A stretch of DNA of 64,000 nucleotides from Roseovarius carneus (lineage in GTDB: Bacteria; Pseudomonadota; Alphaproteobacteria; Rhodobacterales; Rhodobacteraceae), in NCBI RefSeq assembly GCF_020141465.1, contig NZ_JAHSPD010000001.1:2214374-2278373 (forward strand), read 5' to 3'. Each line of letters starts with the position of its first letter. Within the stretch, counting starts at the first letter, position 1. A program made the translations under genes and the position numbers. The notes under the pieces were generated by a model. The model saw nothing but the letters and a program-made list of their open reading frames with translations, was not told the origin of the DNA and did no database searches. Of the stretch, positions 56,705 through 64,000 are shown piece after piece.

Positions 56705-56986
56705 ATGGATCGCGACCCGCTCGACCACAAGAACCTGATGCGCGAGGCGTTTCGGATCGAGGGGATCACACCGGAGGAATGTCGCTCGATCTTTCTTGAC
56801 TGGGCGCTGTCGCTGCCCGAGGGGACGGATATGCAAGGCGCGATCCAAACGATCCTCACCCGGCATGCCGCCGCCCCCGAAGACCACCCCATGTCGCAAG
56901 TGTTGCGCGAGGGGCAGGAGACCGCCGCGCGCCCGCGCCGCCGGGGCGGTTGGAAAGCGCGGCCACGCGGGGTGGGCGAGGCCTGA
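56705..56986 (+). CDS. Small protein of unknown function downstream of glnE
   Basis: A 93-residue protein. The first ~60 residues are probably helical (KNLMREAFRIEGITPEECRSIFLDWALSLPEG split by short turns, then MQGAIQTILTRHA), and the C-terminal tail is basic (ARPRRRGGWKARPRG). AGGAGG before the ATG at 56705 is a strong ribosome-binding site, 12 bases after the glnE stop. It is therefore likely co-transcribed with glnE. I do not recognise a characterised family. Nothing notable is seen in 56987-57140. Confidence 0.75.
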   Translation: MDRDPLDHKNLMREAFRIEGITPEECRSIFLDWALSLPEGTDMQGAIQTILTRHAAAPEDHPMSQVLREGQETAARPRRRGGWKARPRGVGEA

Positions 56987-57140
56987 ACCGGGCCCGTGCC
57001 ACGCCAGGGTTGCCGCGAAACAATCCCGAACTGACCTCGGGATTATCTCCGTTTTGTCTAAAACCTGCCCCAATCAGGCGCGATCTTCCTCTCGGTAAAT
57101 CGGGCATACTGCCCGCAGAACGGCCAAGGAGGATCACGCA

Positions 57141-57770
57141 ATGAAACCGCTTCGTTTGATCGCAGCCATGATGATGGGTCTCGCCGTTTCGGCGTGCGCC
57201 ACACCCGACACCGCGTCGCGCAACGCGCCGCTTGAGACGCCCGAGCGTGTGGCGCCGATAGCGCTTGATGTGCAAAGTGTCACCGTAACCGTGCCCGAGA
57301 CACTCGAGGTGTCCGAAAAGAACCGCTATTATCCGGGTGGCGATATCGTCTGGCGTGGGGATGCACCCGGCAACCGTCACGCACAGGTGCGGGCGATGGT
57401 GCAGGCCGCGATGGAGCGTGGCACTGCTGATATGACGCTCGGCCTTCCGGTGGCTGTGGAGGTGGAAATCACCCGCTTTCACGCGCTGACCGAAAAGGCC
57501 CGCTACACCGTGGGCGGGGTGCATGACATTGAGTTCATTCTGACCCTCAAAGATCCCGTGACGGGGGCCATCATCGCGGCCCCGCGTGAGATCAAGGCCG
57601 ATCTCAAAGCCTTTGGCGGCACCCAAGCCATTCAGGCCGAGCAGCGCGGCCAGACCCAAAAGGTGCGCATCACAGGGCATTTGGCCCAAGTGATCGCCGC
57701 CGAGCTGAACGAGCCGGGCAGCTTCAAATCCGCCGATCTTGGGATTATGGGCCTGATCAACCAGCTGTGA
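57141..57770 (+). CDS. DUF6778-type lipoprotein
   Basis: A 209-residue exported lipoprotein. The signal peptide has a lipobox ending at cysteine (GLAVSAC), and the mature part is a globular domain seen in Rhodobacteraceae (VEVEITRFHALTEKARYTVGGVHDIEF, TGAIIAAPREIKADLKAFGG, ITGHLAQVIAAELN). The function is unknown. AAGGAGG before the ATG supports the start. It is followed after 37 bases by an RlmI-like methyltransferase gene. Confidence 0.82.
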   Translation: MKPLRLIAAMMMGLAVSACATPDTASRNAPLETPERVAPIALDVQSVTVTVPETLEVSEKNRYYPGGDIVWRGDAPGNRHAQVRAMVQAAMERGTADMTLGLPVAVEVEITRFHALTEKARYTVGGVHDIEFILTLKDPVTGAIIAAPREIKADLKAFGGTQAIQAEQRGQTQKVRITGHLAQVIAAELNEPGSFKSADLGIMGLINQL

Positions 57771-57807
57771 TCTTTCGCATAGCAAAGAAAGCCTTTAAGG
57801 GGGTGGC

Positions 57808-59025
57808 ATGCAGCCATCCCCTTTTCCCATTATCCGCCTCAAACCCAAAACCTCGCCGCGCGCTTTGCGCCACGGCTTTCCTTGGGTCTATGACAACGAG
57901 CTTGTAACCGACCGCCGCACAAAGGCGCTGGAGCCGGGCTCCATGGCCGTGCTGGAGGATGCGAACCGCGCGCCCATTGCGCTCGTCTCGGTCAACCCTG
58001 CCTCGCGTATCATGGCGCGGGTGATGGACCTTGATCCCGCCGCACAGATTGATGCGGCATGGCTTAAGGCCAAGCTTGCCCGCGCCTATGCGATGCGCGC
58101 GCAGCTATACCCCGCGCCGTTCTACCGGCTTGTTCATGCCGAGGGGGACGGGCTTCCCGGCGTGATCATCGACCTTTTTGGCGACACGGCGGTGGTTCAA
58201 CCCAATGCCGCTTGGGCAGAGGCGATGATTGACGATCTGGCGCGCGTGCTGGTGGAGGTGACGGGCGTTTCAAACGTGCTCAAGAACGCCGCAGGCCGTG
58301 CACGTGGTCTGGAAGGGCTGGATGATCAGAGCGGTGTTTTGATTGGCGCAGCCCCCGAGGGGCCCGTGCCGGTGCCGATGAACGGGGCCATTTACATGGC
58401 CGATCTGACCGGCGGGCAAAAGACCGGGCTTTTCTACGATCAACGCCCCAACCATGCGTTTGCCGCGGCGCTTGCGGCGCCCATGGCGGTGGGCGGGCAG
58501 GGCGCACGCGTCCTTGATGTCTTCACCCATGTGGGCGGCTTTGCGCTGGCCAGCCTTGCTGGCGGGGCTGCCTCTGCGCTGGCTGTAGATGGGTCTGCGC
58601 CGGCGCTTGATCTCGCGCAGGCCGGGGCGGCGGCGATGGGGGCTGAGGCGCGGTTTGAGACGCGCAAGGGCGATGCGTTCGACGTGTTGACGGCGCTTGG
58701 CGAGGAAAACGCGCTCTTTGATCTGGTCGTTTGCGACCCGCCCGCGTTTGCGCCCAGCAAAAAGGCGCTTGATGCGGGGCTTCGCGCCTATGAGCGGACT
58801 GCACGACTGGCCGCTCCGCTGGTCGAGGCGAGCGGATATCTGGTCTTGTGCTCATGTTCTCACGCGGTGGATCTGGATGCGTTTCGCCGGGCCTCCATTC
58901 GGGGCATTGGCCGCGCCGGGCGTCAGGCGCAGTTGATCCACACAGGCTTTGCGGGTCCGGATCATCCGATGCACGCACATCTGGCGGAAACGGGTTATCT
59001 CAAGGCGCTCTTCTTCCGCCTATGA
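57808..59025 (+). CDS. RlmI-like 23S rRNA methyltransferase (PUA + Rossmann)
   Basis: A 405-residue class I SAM-dependent RNA methyltransferase. It has an N-terminal PUA domain (LRHGFPWVYDNEL), an EEHD-like middle domain (LVHAEGDGLPGVIIDLFGD) and a Rossmann domain with motif I VLDVFTHVGGFALASL and the catalytic loop DLVVCDPPAFAPSKKAL. The architecture is that of RlmI/RlmK-type m5C enzymes. The start at 57808 gives this N-terminus. The stop overlaps the next gene as ATGA. Confidence 0.9.
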   Translation: MQPSPFPIIRLKPKTSPRALRHGFPWVYDNELVTDRRTKALEPGSMAVLEDANRAPIALVSVNPASRIMARVMDLDPAAQIDAAWLKAKLARAYAMRAQLYPAPFYRLVHAEGDGLPGVIIDLFGDTAVVQPNAAWAEAMIDDLARVLVEVTGVSNVLKNAAGRARGLEGLDDQSGVLIGAAPEGPVPVPMNGAIYMADLTGGQKTGLFYDQRPNHAFAAALAAPMAVGGQGARVLDVFTHVGGFALASLAGGAASALAVDGSAPALDLAQAGAAAMGAEARFETRKGDAFDVLTALGEENALFDLVVCDPPAFAPSKKALDAGLRAYERTARLAAPLVEASGYLVLCSCSHAVDLDAFRRASIRGIGRAGRQAQLIHTGFAGPDHPMHAHLAETGYLKALFFRL

Positions 59026-59561
59026 AGGCGCTGCTGGATACGTGCGTTATCTATCCAACGGTGATGCGCGAGATGCTTCTGGGAGCGGCGCGCATGGGGG
59101 CGTTTACCCCGCTCTGGTCCGCGCGCATCCTTGAAGAATGGGTGCGTGCAGCGAAAAAGCTGGGCCCTGAGGGGGCTGCGCAGGCGGCGGGAGAGGCCGC
59201 CCTTTTGCAAGCCGCTTGGCCCGGTGCGGTGGTGTCATACCCCCCAAGTCTGGAGGCGCGGCTCTGGCTGCCCGATCCGGCGGATACACATGTTTTGGCC
59301 GCGGCCATCGCGGGATCGGCGGATGCGATCATCACCCTCAACGCCAAGGATTTCCCGCGCAATATCTTGGCGGAAGAGGGTGTGAGCCGCGTTGATCCGG
59401 ATGCGTTCTTGCATGGGATTTGGGCTGCACACCCAGAGGCGATGGCAGAGGTCGGATCGCGTGTGCTGAGCGAGGCGCGGCGGCTTTCTGGCGCGGATTG
59501 GCAGATTCGGGCGCTGTTGAAAAAGGCGCGACTGCCGAGGATGGCCAAGGCTTTGAGCTAA
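59022..59561 (+). CDS. PIN-domain protein (RSP_2648 type)
   Basis: A 179-residue protein with a PIN nuclease fold. The first acidic residue is in KALLDTCVIYPTV, and further acidic positions are in WLPDPADTHVLAAAIAG and IITLNAKDFP. It resembles the toxin half of VapBC systems, but no antitoxin gene is next to it. Instead its start overlaps the stop of the RNA methyltransferase gene (ATGA), a fusion-like arrangement suggesting a role in RNA processing. I recall this family as conserved in Rhodobacteraceae as a stand-alone protein. Confidence 0.82.
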   Translation: MKALLDTCVIYPTVMREMLLGAARMGAFTPLWSARILEEWVRAAKKLGPEGAAQAAGEAALLQAAWPGAVVSYPPSLEARLWLPDPADTHVLAAAIAGSADAIITLNAKDFPRNILAEEGVSRVDPDAFLHGIWAAHPEAMAEVGSRVLSEARRLSGADWQIRALLKKARLPRMAKALS

Positions 59562-59607
59562 AGCGTTTCGAGCCAGACCTGAGGCATTGCTTGTCTTGAA
59601 ACGCTTT
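59560..59607 (+). repeat. Dispersed AAAGCGTTT inverted repeat, complete copy A
   Basis: AAAGCGTTTC (59560-59569) and GAAACGCTTT (59598-59607) are perfect 10-base inverted arms around a 28-base core that contains ACCTGAGGCATTGC. It overlaps the stop codon of the PIN gene and fills the gap to the converging M48 gene, so it may work as a bidirectional terminator. Partial relatives are at 12062-12097 and 28684-28732. Confidence 0.8.
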
Positions 59608-59612
59608 GGGGC

Positions 59613-60293
59613 TCAGCCCCATTTGGCCTCATGGCGCTCAATTGCTGCGATCCGCTCCTCCGTTTTGGGGTGGCTCAGGAGCCATGCAGGAGCTGCCCCT
59701 GCGCGTTGCTCTGTCAGGGCCTCAAGCTTGGCAAAGAGCGACTTTTGTGGCCCCGTGCCCAGCCCCGCTTTGATCATCAAGGCAGAGGCGTATTCATCGG
59801 CCTCATACTCATCGCCGCGCGACAGGCGCGCGGCCAGAAGGGACATCACGGCTCCCGCGATCCACGGGCCCACGAAGGGAATGAACCGCCCGATCACCAT
59901 CGCCAATGCCGTGCGCAGGGCGTTTTGGCCCGAAAAGTCTATCATGCGGCGGCGGGAATGGCCCAAGGCGACATGGCCCAGCTCATGCGCGATGACGCTG
60001 GTCAATTCCTCGGCGCTGACCTCACCGGATTGGAATTTGCGGTAAAAGCCGCGGGTGATGAAGATGCGCCCGTCGGGGGCAGCAAGGCCATTCACAGGGT
60101 CAATCTCATAGATATGGACGCGGATGCGCGGCAGATCGAGCGCCTTGGCCAGACGGTCGGTCATGGATTTGAGCTTCGGATCGGCCAGCTCGGTCGATTT
60201 ATCGTTCAACTCGCGCGAGGTGCGCCAGACGGAGAAGCGATACATTGCGAGGGCGTAGAGGATCGCCAGAAGGATCGGGGTAAACTTGATCAT
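59613..60293 (-). CDS. M48 family membrane metalloprotease (HtpX-like)
   Basis: A 226-residue zinc protease with an N-terminal membrane segment (FTPILLAILYALAMYRFSVW), the HEXXH motif in SVIAHELGHVALGHS and the third-ligand region SRGDEYEADEYASALM. A second hydrophobic stretch lies between (LAMVIGRFIPFVGPWIAGAVMSLLAARL). The short length and single-domain form are like small HtpX/Ste24-type proteases that degrade damaged membrane or envelope proteins. It is convergent with the PIN gene. Confidence 0.88.
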   Translation of the reverse strand: MIKFTPILLAILYALAMYRFSVWRTSRELNDKSTELADPKLKSMTDRLAKALDLPRIRVHIYEIDPVNGLAAPDGRIFITRGFYRKFQSGEVSAEELTSVIAHELGHVALGHSRRRMIDFSGQNALRTALAMVIGRFIPFVGPWIAGAVMSLLAARLSRGDEYEADEYASALMIKAGLGTGPQKSLFAKLEALTEQRAGAAPAWLLSHPKTEERIAAIERHEAKWG

Positions 60294-60351
60294 GGCCTAT
60301 ATATAGGGCGGGCCTTGCCCCTCATCTAGCCCTTGGGAACTCTCTTTTGTC

Positions 60352-61500
60352 TCAGGCGGTGAGCATTTCCAGAGGGCTGCGCGAGAGACGCTCCACGCCG
60401 GTTTCCGTGACAAGCACCGAATGGCCCAATGTCATGGCAAGGCCCGCGTCGCTATCCATCAGGATCATGTGCAGGAAGAACACCTGACCCGCTTGCATTG
60501 GCAGGGGATTGCCCTCGTAGAACATCGGAAAATCCACCCAGATCGGATTGTAAACCGCGCCCATGCCGTATCCGCAGGCCTGAAGCCGTGCGTGCCCAAG
60601 GCCGCGCGCGTCGAAGACCTTGGCATGGGCATCGAAGACGTTTCCCATGGGATCACCGGGGCGGATGGCATCTTCGCAGGCCTCAATCGCCTCTTTGGCG
60701 GCGTCGAACATATGGGTCTGGCTGGCGTTTGGCGCGCCGATCACGACAGTGCGCATCATCGCCGCGTGATAGCGAGCATAGGCGCCAGACCACTCAAGAG
60801 TGAGCTGATCCTGGGCGTCCAGAGTGCGGCGGCCCGAATAATAGCGGCAGAGAAGCGCGCCGGGGCCAGAGCCGAGGATGAACTCATTGCCCGCGTAATC
60901 GCCACCGCCTTTGAAGACCGCGCCTTGCATGGCGGCGAGGATGTCGCCCTCGAAGGCACCGGCATGGGTGGTGTCGATGGCGGCGTCGAGCGCATCATCC
61001 GACAGCGCCGCGGCGCGGCGGTGCATCGTGATCTCTGCCGGGGATTTGATCCGGCGCAGCGCGCGGATGAGGTCCGACGCATCAATGAGGCTGGGCAGGG
61101 CGGCGCGCAAAAGCTGTCCGTTGTAATCGGTGAGACCGGCGGTCTGGCTTTCAAAGCCGATGCGCTTGCCGGTAAGGCCCATGCGCGCGAGCAGGTCTTT
61201 GAGATGTGTGGCGGGATTGCTGCCTTCATGCTCGGGCCAGATGGTGATCTGATCCTCGGCCAAGGTGGAGGTGTGGCGCGCCTGGCGTAGATCGGGCATC
61301 CGCGTCATCAAGTTGATCTCGCCATCGGCGCTGAGCACCATGGTCTGAAACATCGCGAAACCGAACGTGTCATATCCTGTGAGCCAGAGATGGCTTTCGG
61401 GGGCGAAGAGGAGGATGGCATCAAGACCTGCCGCGCGTAAGGCGGCGGTGGCACGGGCTTGGCGCGCGTCGAATTCGGGTCGCTCGAAATGGATGGGCAT
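60352..61500 (-). CDS. M24-family creatinase-like protein (Xaa-Pro peptidase fold), metal site altered
   Basis: A 382-residue 'pita-bread' fold protein with an N-terminal creatinase domain (LLFAPESHLWLTGYDTFGFAMFQ) and a C-terminal M24 domain. The metal-binding aspartates expected in a D-x-G...Y...SD-x-T-R-T segment are replaced here (LEWSGAYARYHAAMMRT), while ARLQACGYGMG and VTETGVERLS retain the family outline. Such loss of ligands occurs in creatinase and ectoine hydrolase, which do not use metals. An amidohydrolase acting on a small molecule is therefore at least as likely as an aminopeptidase. Confidence 0.8.
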   Translation of the reverse strand: MPIHFERPEFDARQARATAALRAAGLDAILLFAPESHLWLTGYDTFGFAMFQTMVLSADGEINLMTRMPDLRQARHTSTLAEDQITIWPEHEGSNPATHLKDLLARMGLTGKRIGFESQTAGLTDYNGQLLRAALPSLIDASDLIRALRRIKSPAEITMHRRAAALSDDALDAAIDTTHAGAFEGDILAAMQGAVFKGGGDYAGNEFILGSGPGALLCRYYSGRRTLDAQDQLTLEWSGAYARYHAAMMRTVVIGAPNASQTHMFDAAKEAIEACEDAIRPGDPMGNVFDAHAKVFDARGLGHARLQACGYGMGAVYNPIWVDFPMFYEGNPLPMQAGQVFFLHMILMDSDAGLAMTLGHSVLVTETGVERLSRSPLEMLTA

Positions 61501-61528
61501 GGGGTATCCTCGCTAACCTGCCTCCGGC

Positions 61529-61556
61529 GGGGATATTTGAGGCAAGAAGAAGCGGG
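61529..61556 (+). repeat. Dispersed GGATATTT...AAGAAGA element, copy E
   Basis: Between the M24-type gene and the radical SAM gene: GGGGATATTTGAGG then CAAGAAGAAGCGGGG. It is most like the copy at 19689-19712 and shares layout with 17973-18008 and 43117-43150. Confidence 0.5.
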
Positions 61557-61576
61557 GGCGCAAGCGCTATTGCGAT

Positions 61577-62530
61577 CTATGCGGAGCAGCTGGCCCCGCC
61601 GAGGACGCAGAATTTGGCGCAGTGGGGGTGGTTGAGGGCTACGTCGCGCTCGGCTTCTTGCAGCGTGCGGCCCAGCTCAAATTCTGGCGCATAGGGCAGC
61701 AGAGTGCAGGCGAGCACGGCGGGGGCGTCCGCGCCTTTACGTTTGACCACCATGCGCGACGAGGCGCACATCACGTCATTCGGGGATTTGCCCAAGATGC
61801 TCCAGCATGCGGTGGTGATTTCGGGCACGTCGACATTTTCGTCCATCTCTGGGAAAAGCACTGTCTCGCCGGGATTTGTGGCGTCGATCGCATAGCCGCG
61901 GGCGGCAAAAAGGGCGGCGTAGCCTGCGCGGCTGGTGGCGTCGCTGTCGCCCCAGACGGTGCGGCCCGCAACGGCCATGCGCGCGCCGATGGATTTGAGC
62001 CAATCCATGCCTTCAAGCGTGCGTGCAAAGGCGCCCAGCCCACGCTCTTCGTCATGCAGCCCCTCGGACCAGTGATCGACGGAGATGCGCAGCGTGAGAC
62101 GGTCGCCGAACTCCTCCACCAGTGCTGCAAGCCCGGTTTGCACGGTTTTGCGCATCATTGGGCGCATGGCGTTGGTGAGGATGAGCACGTCAAACCCCGC
62201 CTCAAGCGCGCTGCGGGCCATTGTGTTCATCTCGGGGTTCATGAAAGGCTCACCGCCGGTGAAGGCAATTTCGCGGATGGGCCATGCACGCTCTGCGATC
62301 TGGGCAAGGTAGTCACGCAGATCGGCGTCTGTGAAATAGACCAGACGGTCATTCTCGGGAGAGCTTTCGATGTAGCAATTGGCGCAGGTGATGTTGCAGA
62401 GCGTGCCGGTGTTGAACCACAGCGTCTCAGGATTGGTGAGCGCGACCGTGGCGCGATCTTCGCCCTTGGCGGTGCGCGCGGGATCTTGGAATTTGCCCAT
62501 ATTCGCGGGGGCTTCGGTCCCGTCTTTCAT
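61577..62530 (-). CDS. Radical SAM protein of unknown substrate
   Basis: A 317-residue radical SAM enzyme. The cluster motif is CNITCANC near residue 40, followed by FTGGEPFMNPEM, which binds SAM. Six further cysteines are spread over the last ~90 residues (TACWS, VMCASS, LACTLL, then HCAKFCVLGGASCSA), suggesting an auxiliary Fe-S cluster as in SPASM or twitch domains. No precursor peptide gene is visible next to it. The ATG at 62530 is preferred because AAGAGG lies at a suitable distance; ATGs at 62536 and 62548 are possible. It is divergent from zwf. Confidence 0.85.
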   Translation of the reverse strand: MKDGTEAPANMGKFQDPARTAKGEDRATVALTNPETLWFNTGTLCNITCANCYIESSPENDRLVYFTDADLRDYLAQIAERAWPIREIAFTGGEPFMNPEMNTMARSALEAGFDVLILTNAMRPMMRKTVQTGLAALVEEFGDRLTLRISVDHWSEGLHDEERGLGAFARTLEGMDWLKSIGARMAVAGRTVWGDSDATSRAGYAALFAARGYAIDATNPGETVLFPEMDENVDVPEITTACWSILGKSPNDVMCASSRMVVKRKGADAPAVLACTLLPYAPEFELGRTLQEAERDVALNHPHCAKFCVLGGASCSA

Positions 62531-62684
62531 GATCATCGCCTCTTGCATGTTACGCTTGCGACATGCCCTAGCCTGTCCGGGCCCGTGAGAAAACCCGTGC
62601 GGTGGGATTTGACATAGTTGTGAACGCGGGCGTGGCTGATAGACTGCACAGTGGCGGGCAGGTTCGCCCAGTAAGGAGGCTCTC

Positions 62685-64000
62685 ATGGTATCGCGTGTCA
62701 TTCCGGTTGAGCCGTTTGATCTGGTTATTTTTGGCGGCACGGGTGATCTGGCGCGGCGCAAGATCCTGCCGGCGCTGTTCCGGCGGTTTTGTGCCGGGCA
62801 GATGGGGCCGGAGGCGCGGGTCATTGGGGCCGCGCGGAGCGAAATGGACACGGCTGCCTATCGTGATTTTGCCCGGTCGGCGATTTTGGAATTCGACGAT
62901 GATACGGTCTGCGCCGAAGAAAATCTCAGCGGATTTCTGGAGCAGCTCCATTATGTCACGCTGGATGCGCGTGGCGAGACGGGCTGGGATGCGCTCTCGG
63001 CTCTGATGGTTGAGGGGCGCATCCGGGCATTTTACTTCTCGGTCGGACCGGGCCTTTTCGGGGATTTGGCCGAGCGGCTGCATTCATATGGCATGGCGGA
63101 TGCAGAGAGCCGGATTGTGGTGGAGAAGCCCTTTGGCCGCGATCTGGCGTCGGCGCGCGCACTCAACCAAGGGCTGGCGCAGCATTTTGATGAGACACAA
63201 ATCTACCGGATTGATCATTATTTGGGCAAGGAGACGGTGCAGAACCTGATGGCGATCCGCTTTGGCAACATGCTCTTTGAGCCGCTGTGGAATGCGCAAT
63301 ATGTGGATCATATCCAGATCACCGTGGCCGAGGCGCGCGGCGTGGGGTCGCGCGGCGGGTATTACGACAAATCCGGCGCGCTGCGCGATATGGTGCAGAA
63401 CCATATGATGCAGCTTTTGTGCCTCATTGCGATGGAGCCACCTGCGAAATTTGACCCAGATGCGGTGCGCGACGAGAAGCTGAAGGTGATCCGCGCGCTG
63501 GACCCGGTCGGCGCGGACGATGTGGTGCGGGGGCAGTATGAGGGCACCAAGGAGCGGCCGGGATACCGCAATCAGGTGGAAAACCGCGACACCCATACCG
63601 AGAGCTTTGTGGCCCTGCGCGCCCATATCGGCAACTGGCGCTGGTCGGGCACGCCGTTTTATCTGCGCACCGGCAAGAGGCTGAAGGCGCGCGCGAGCGA
63701 GATTGCCGTCGTGTTGAAGGAGGCGCCGCACTCGATCTTCGGCACGCAAGCAGGGCATCATGCCAATATCCTCACGATCCGCCTTCAGCCCAATGAGGGG
63801 ATTGAGCTGGGCGTGACCATTAAGGAACCGGGGCCGGGGGGGATGCGCCTTGTGGATGTGCCGCTGGACATGACATTTGCCGAGGCGCTGGGGCCCGATA
63901 CAGCCGATTTTCCCGATGCCTATGAGCGGCTCATCATGGACGTGGTGCGCGGGGATCAGACGCTTTTCATGCGTGGCGATGAGGTGGAGGCGGCATGGCG
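62685..64000 (+). CDS. zwf: Glucose-6-phosphate 1-dehydrogenase, 3'-truncated by the window edge
   Basis: Oxidises glucose-6-phosphate to 6-phosphogluconolactone, the entry to the pentose phosphate and Entner-Doudoroff pathways. The frame is open from the ATG at 62685 to the last base, 438 codons, about 45 short of a typical family member. Visible motifs are the NADP-binding FGGTGDLARRKILPALF, VVEKPFGRDL, and the active-site RIDHYLGKETVQN. AAGGAGG at 62673-62679 fixes the start. In roseobacters, pgl and edd/eda-type genes often follow, but they are outside the window. Confidence 0.96.
   Translation, partial: MVSRVIPVEPFDLVIFGGTGDLARRKILPALFRRFCAGQMGPEARVIGAARSEMDTAAYRDFARSAILEFDDDTVCAEENLSGFLEQLHYVTLDARGETGWDALSALMVEGRIRAFYFSVGPGLFGDLAERLHSYGMADAESRIVVEKPFGRDLASARALNQGLAQHFDETQIYRIDHYLGKETVQNLMAIRFGNMLFEPLWNAQYVDHIQITVAEARGVGSRGGYYDKSGALRDMVQNHMMQLLCLIAMEPPAKFDPDAVRDEKLKVIRALDPVGADDVVRGQYEGTKERPGYRNQVENRDTHTESFVALRAHIGNWRWSGTPFYLRTGKRLKARASEIAVVLKEAPHSIFGTQAGHHANILTIRLQPNEGIELGVTIKEPGPGGMRLVDVPLDMTFAEALGPDTADFPDAYERLIMDVVRGDQTLFMRGDEVEAAW

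Overview
The window is a chromosomal segment of a GC-rich alphaproteobacterium of the Rhodobacteraceae, most likely the Roseobacter group. The evidence is the CtrA-pathway phosphotransferase ChpT, ornithine-lipid genes olsBA, the C4-type 5-aminolevulinate synthase HemA, a HemB lacking the zinc cysteines, a single-cysteine IscR beside suf genes, and an RSP_2648-type PIN protein. Nearly all of it is core chromosome. I see no intact transposon, prophage or CRISPR array.

Layout. 1-9.1 kb: proline synthesis (proB truncated at the left edge, proA), chpT divergent from a DUF3553 gene, olsBA, a ThiE-like gene, a TrmJ-like RNA methyltransferase, heme A synthase ctaA and an M32 carboxypeptidase. 9.1-18 kb: gyrA, a SYLF lipoprotein, hemB, a four-helix membrane protein and mfd. 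18-28.2 kb: a small hydrolase operon, then iscR and one long Fe-S assembly operon: cysteine desulfurase, sufB, two methyltransferase-like genes, sufC, sufD, two YIP1-type membrane proteins, sufS. From sufC on, neighbouring genes overlap or nearly touch.

28.2-29.1 kb is the only accessory-looking islet: tRNA-Arg(CCG), a four-unit tandem array of hairpins, a degenerate dispersed repeat, an AT-rich stretch and a tiny secreted Cys/His-rich peptide gene. A 12-bp direct repeat lies on either side of the peptide gene. 29.1-45.4 kb: M20 peptidase, hemA behind an FNR-type site, a RodZ-like protein, ispG, DsbA-like and M48-TPR periplasmic proteins, an aminotransferase, the cell-wall pair amiC/PBP1A, prfB, an amidase and a DUF2189 protein.

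45.4-51 kb: a Rieske oxygenase operon with its XRE regulator and two candidate operators, then ilvIH. The ilvIH operon is preceded by a promoter, a 20-codon leader peptide rich in Leu/Val/Ile, and mutually exclusive antiterminator and terminator hairpins, which together form a classical attenuator. 51-64 kb: bpt, an RDD protein, a YbaK-type deacylase, glnE, an RlmI-like methyltransferase with a PIN protein, M48 and M24 family proteins, a radical SAM protein and the start of zwf.

Two families of short dispersed intergenic repeats recur in the window, one with three copies and one with four. The strongest candidates for undescribed biology are the hairpin array beside tRNA-Arg, these repeat families, the small secreted peptide, the extra genes embedded in the suf operon, and the candidate operators of the Rieske/XRE locus.
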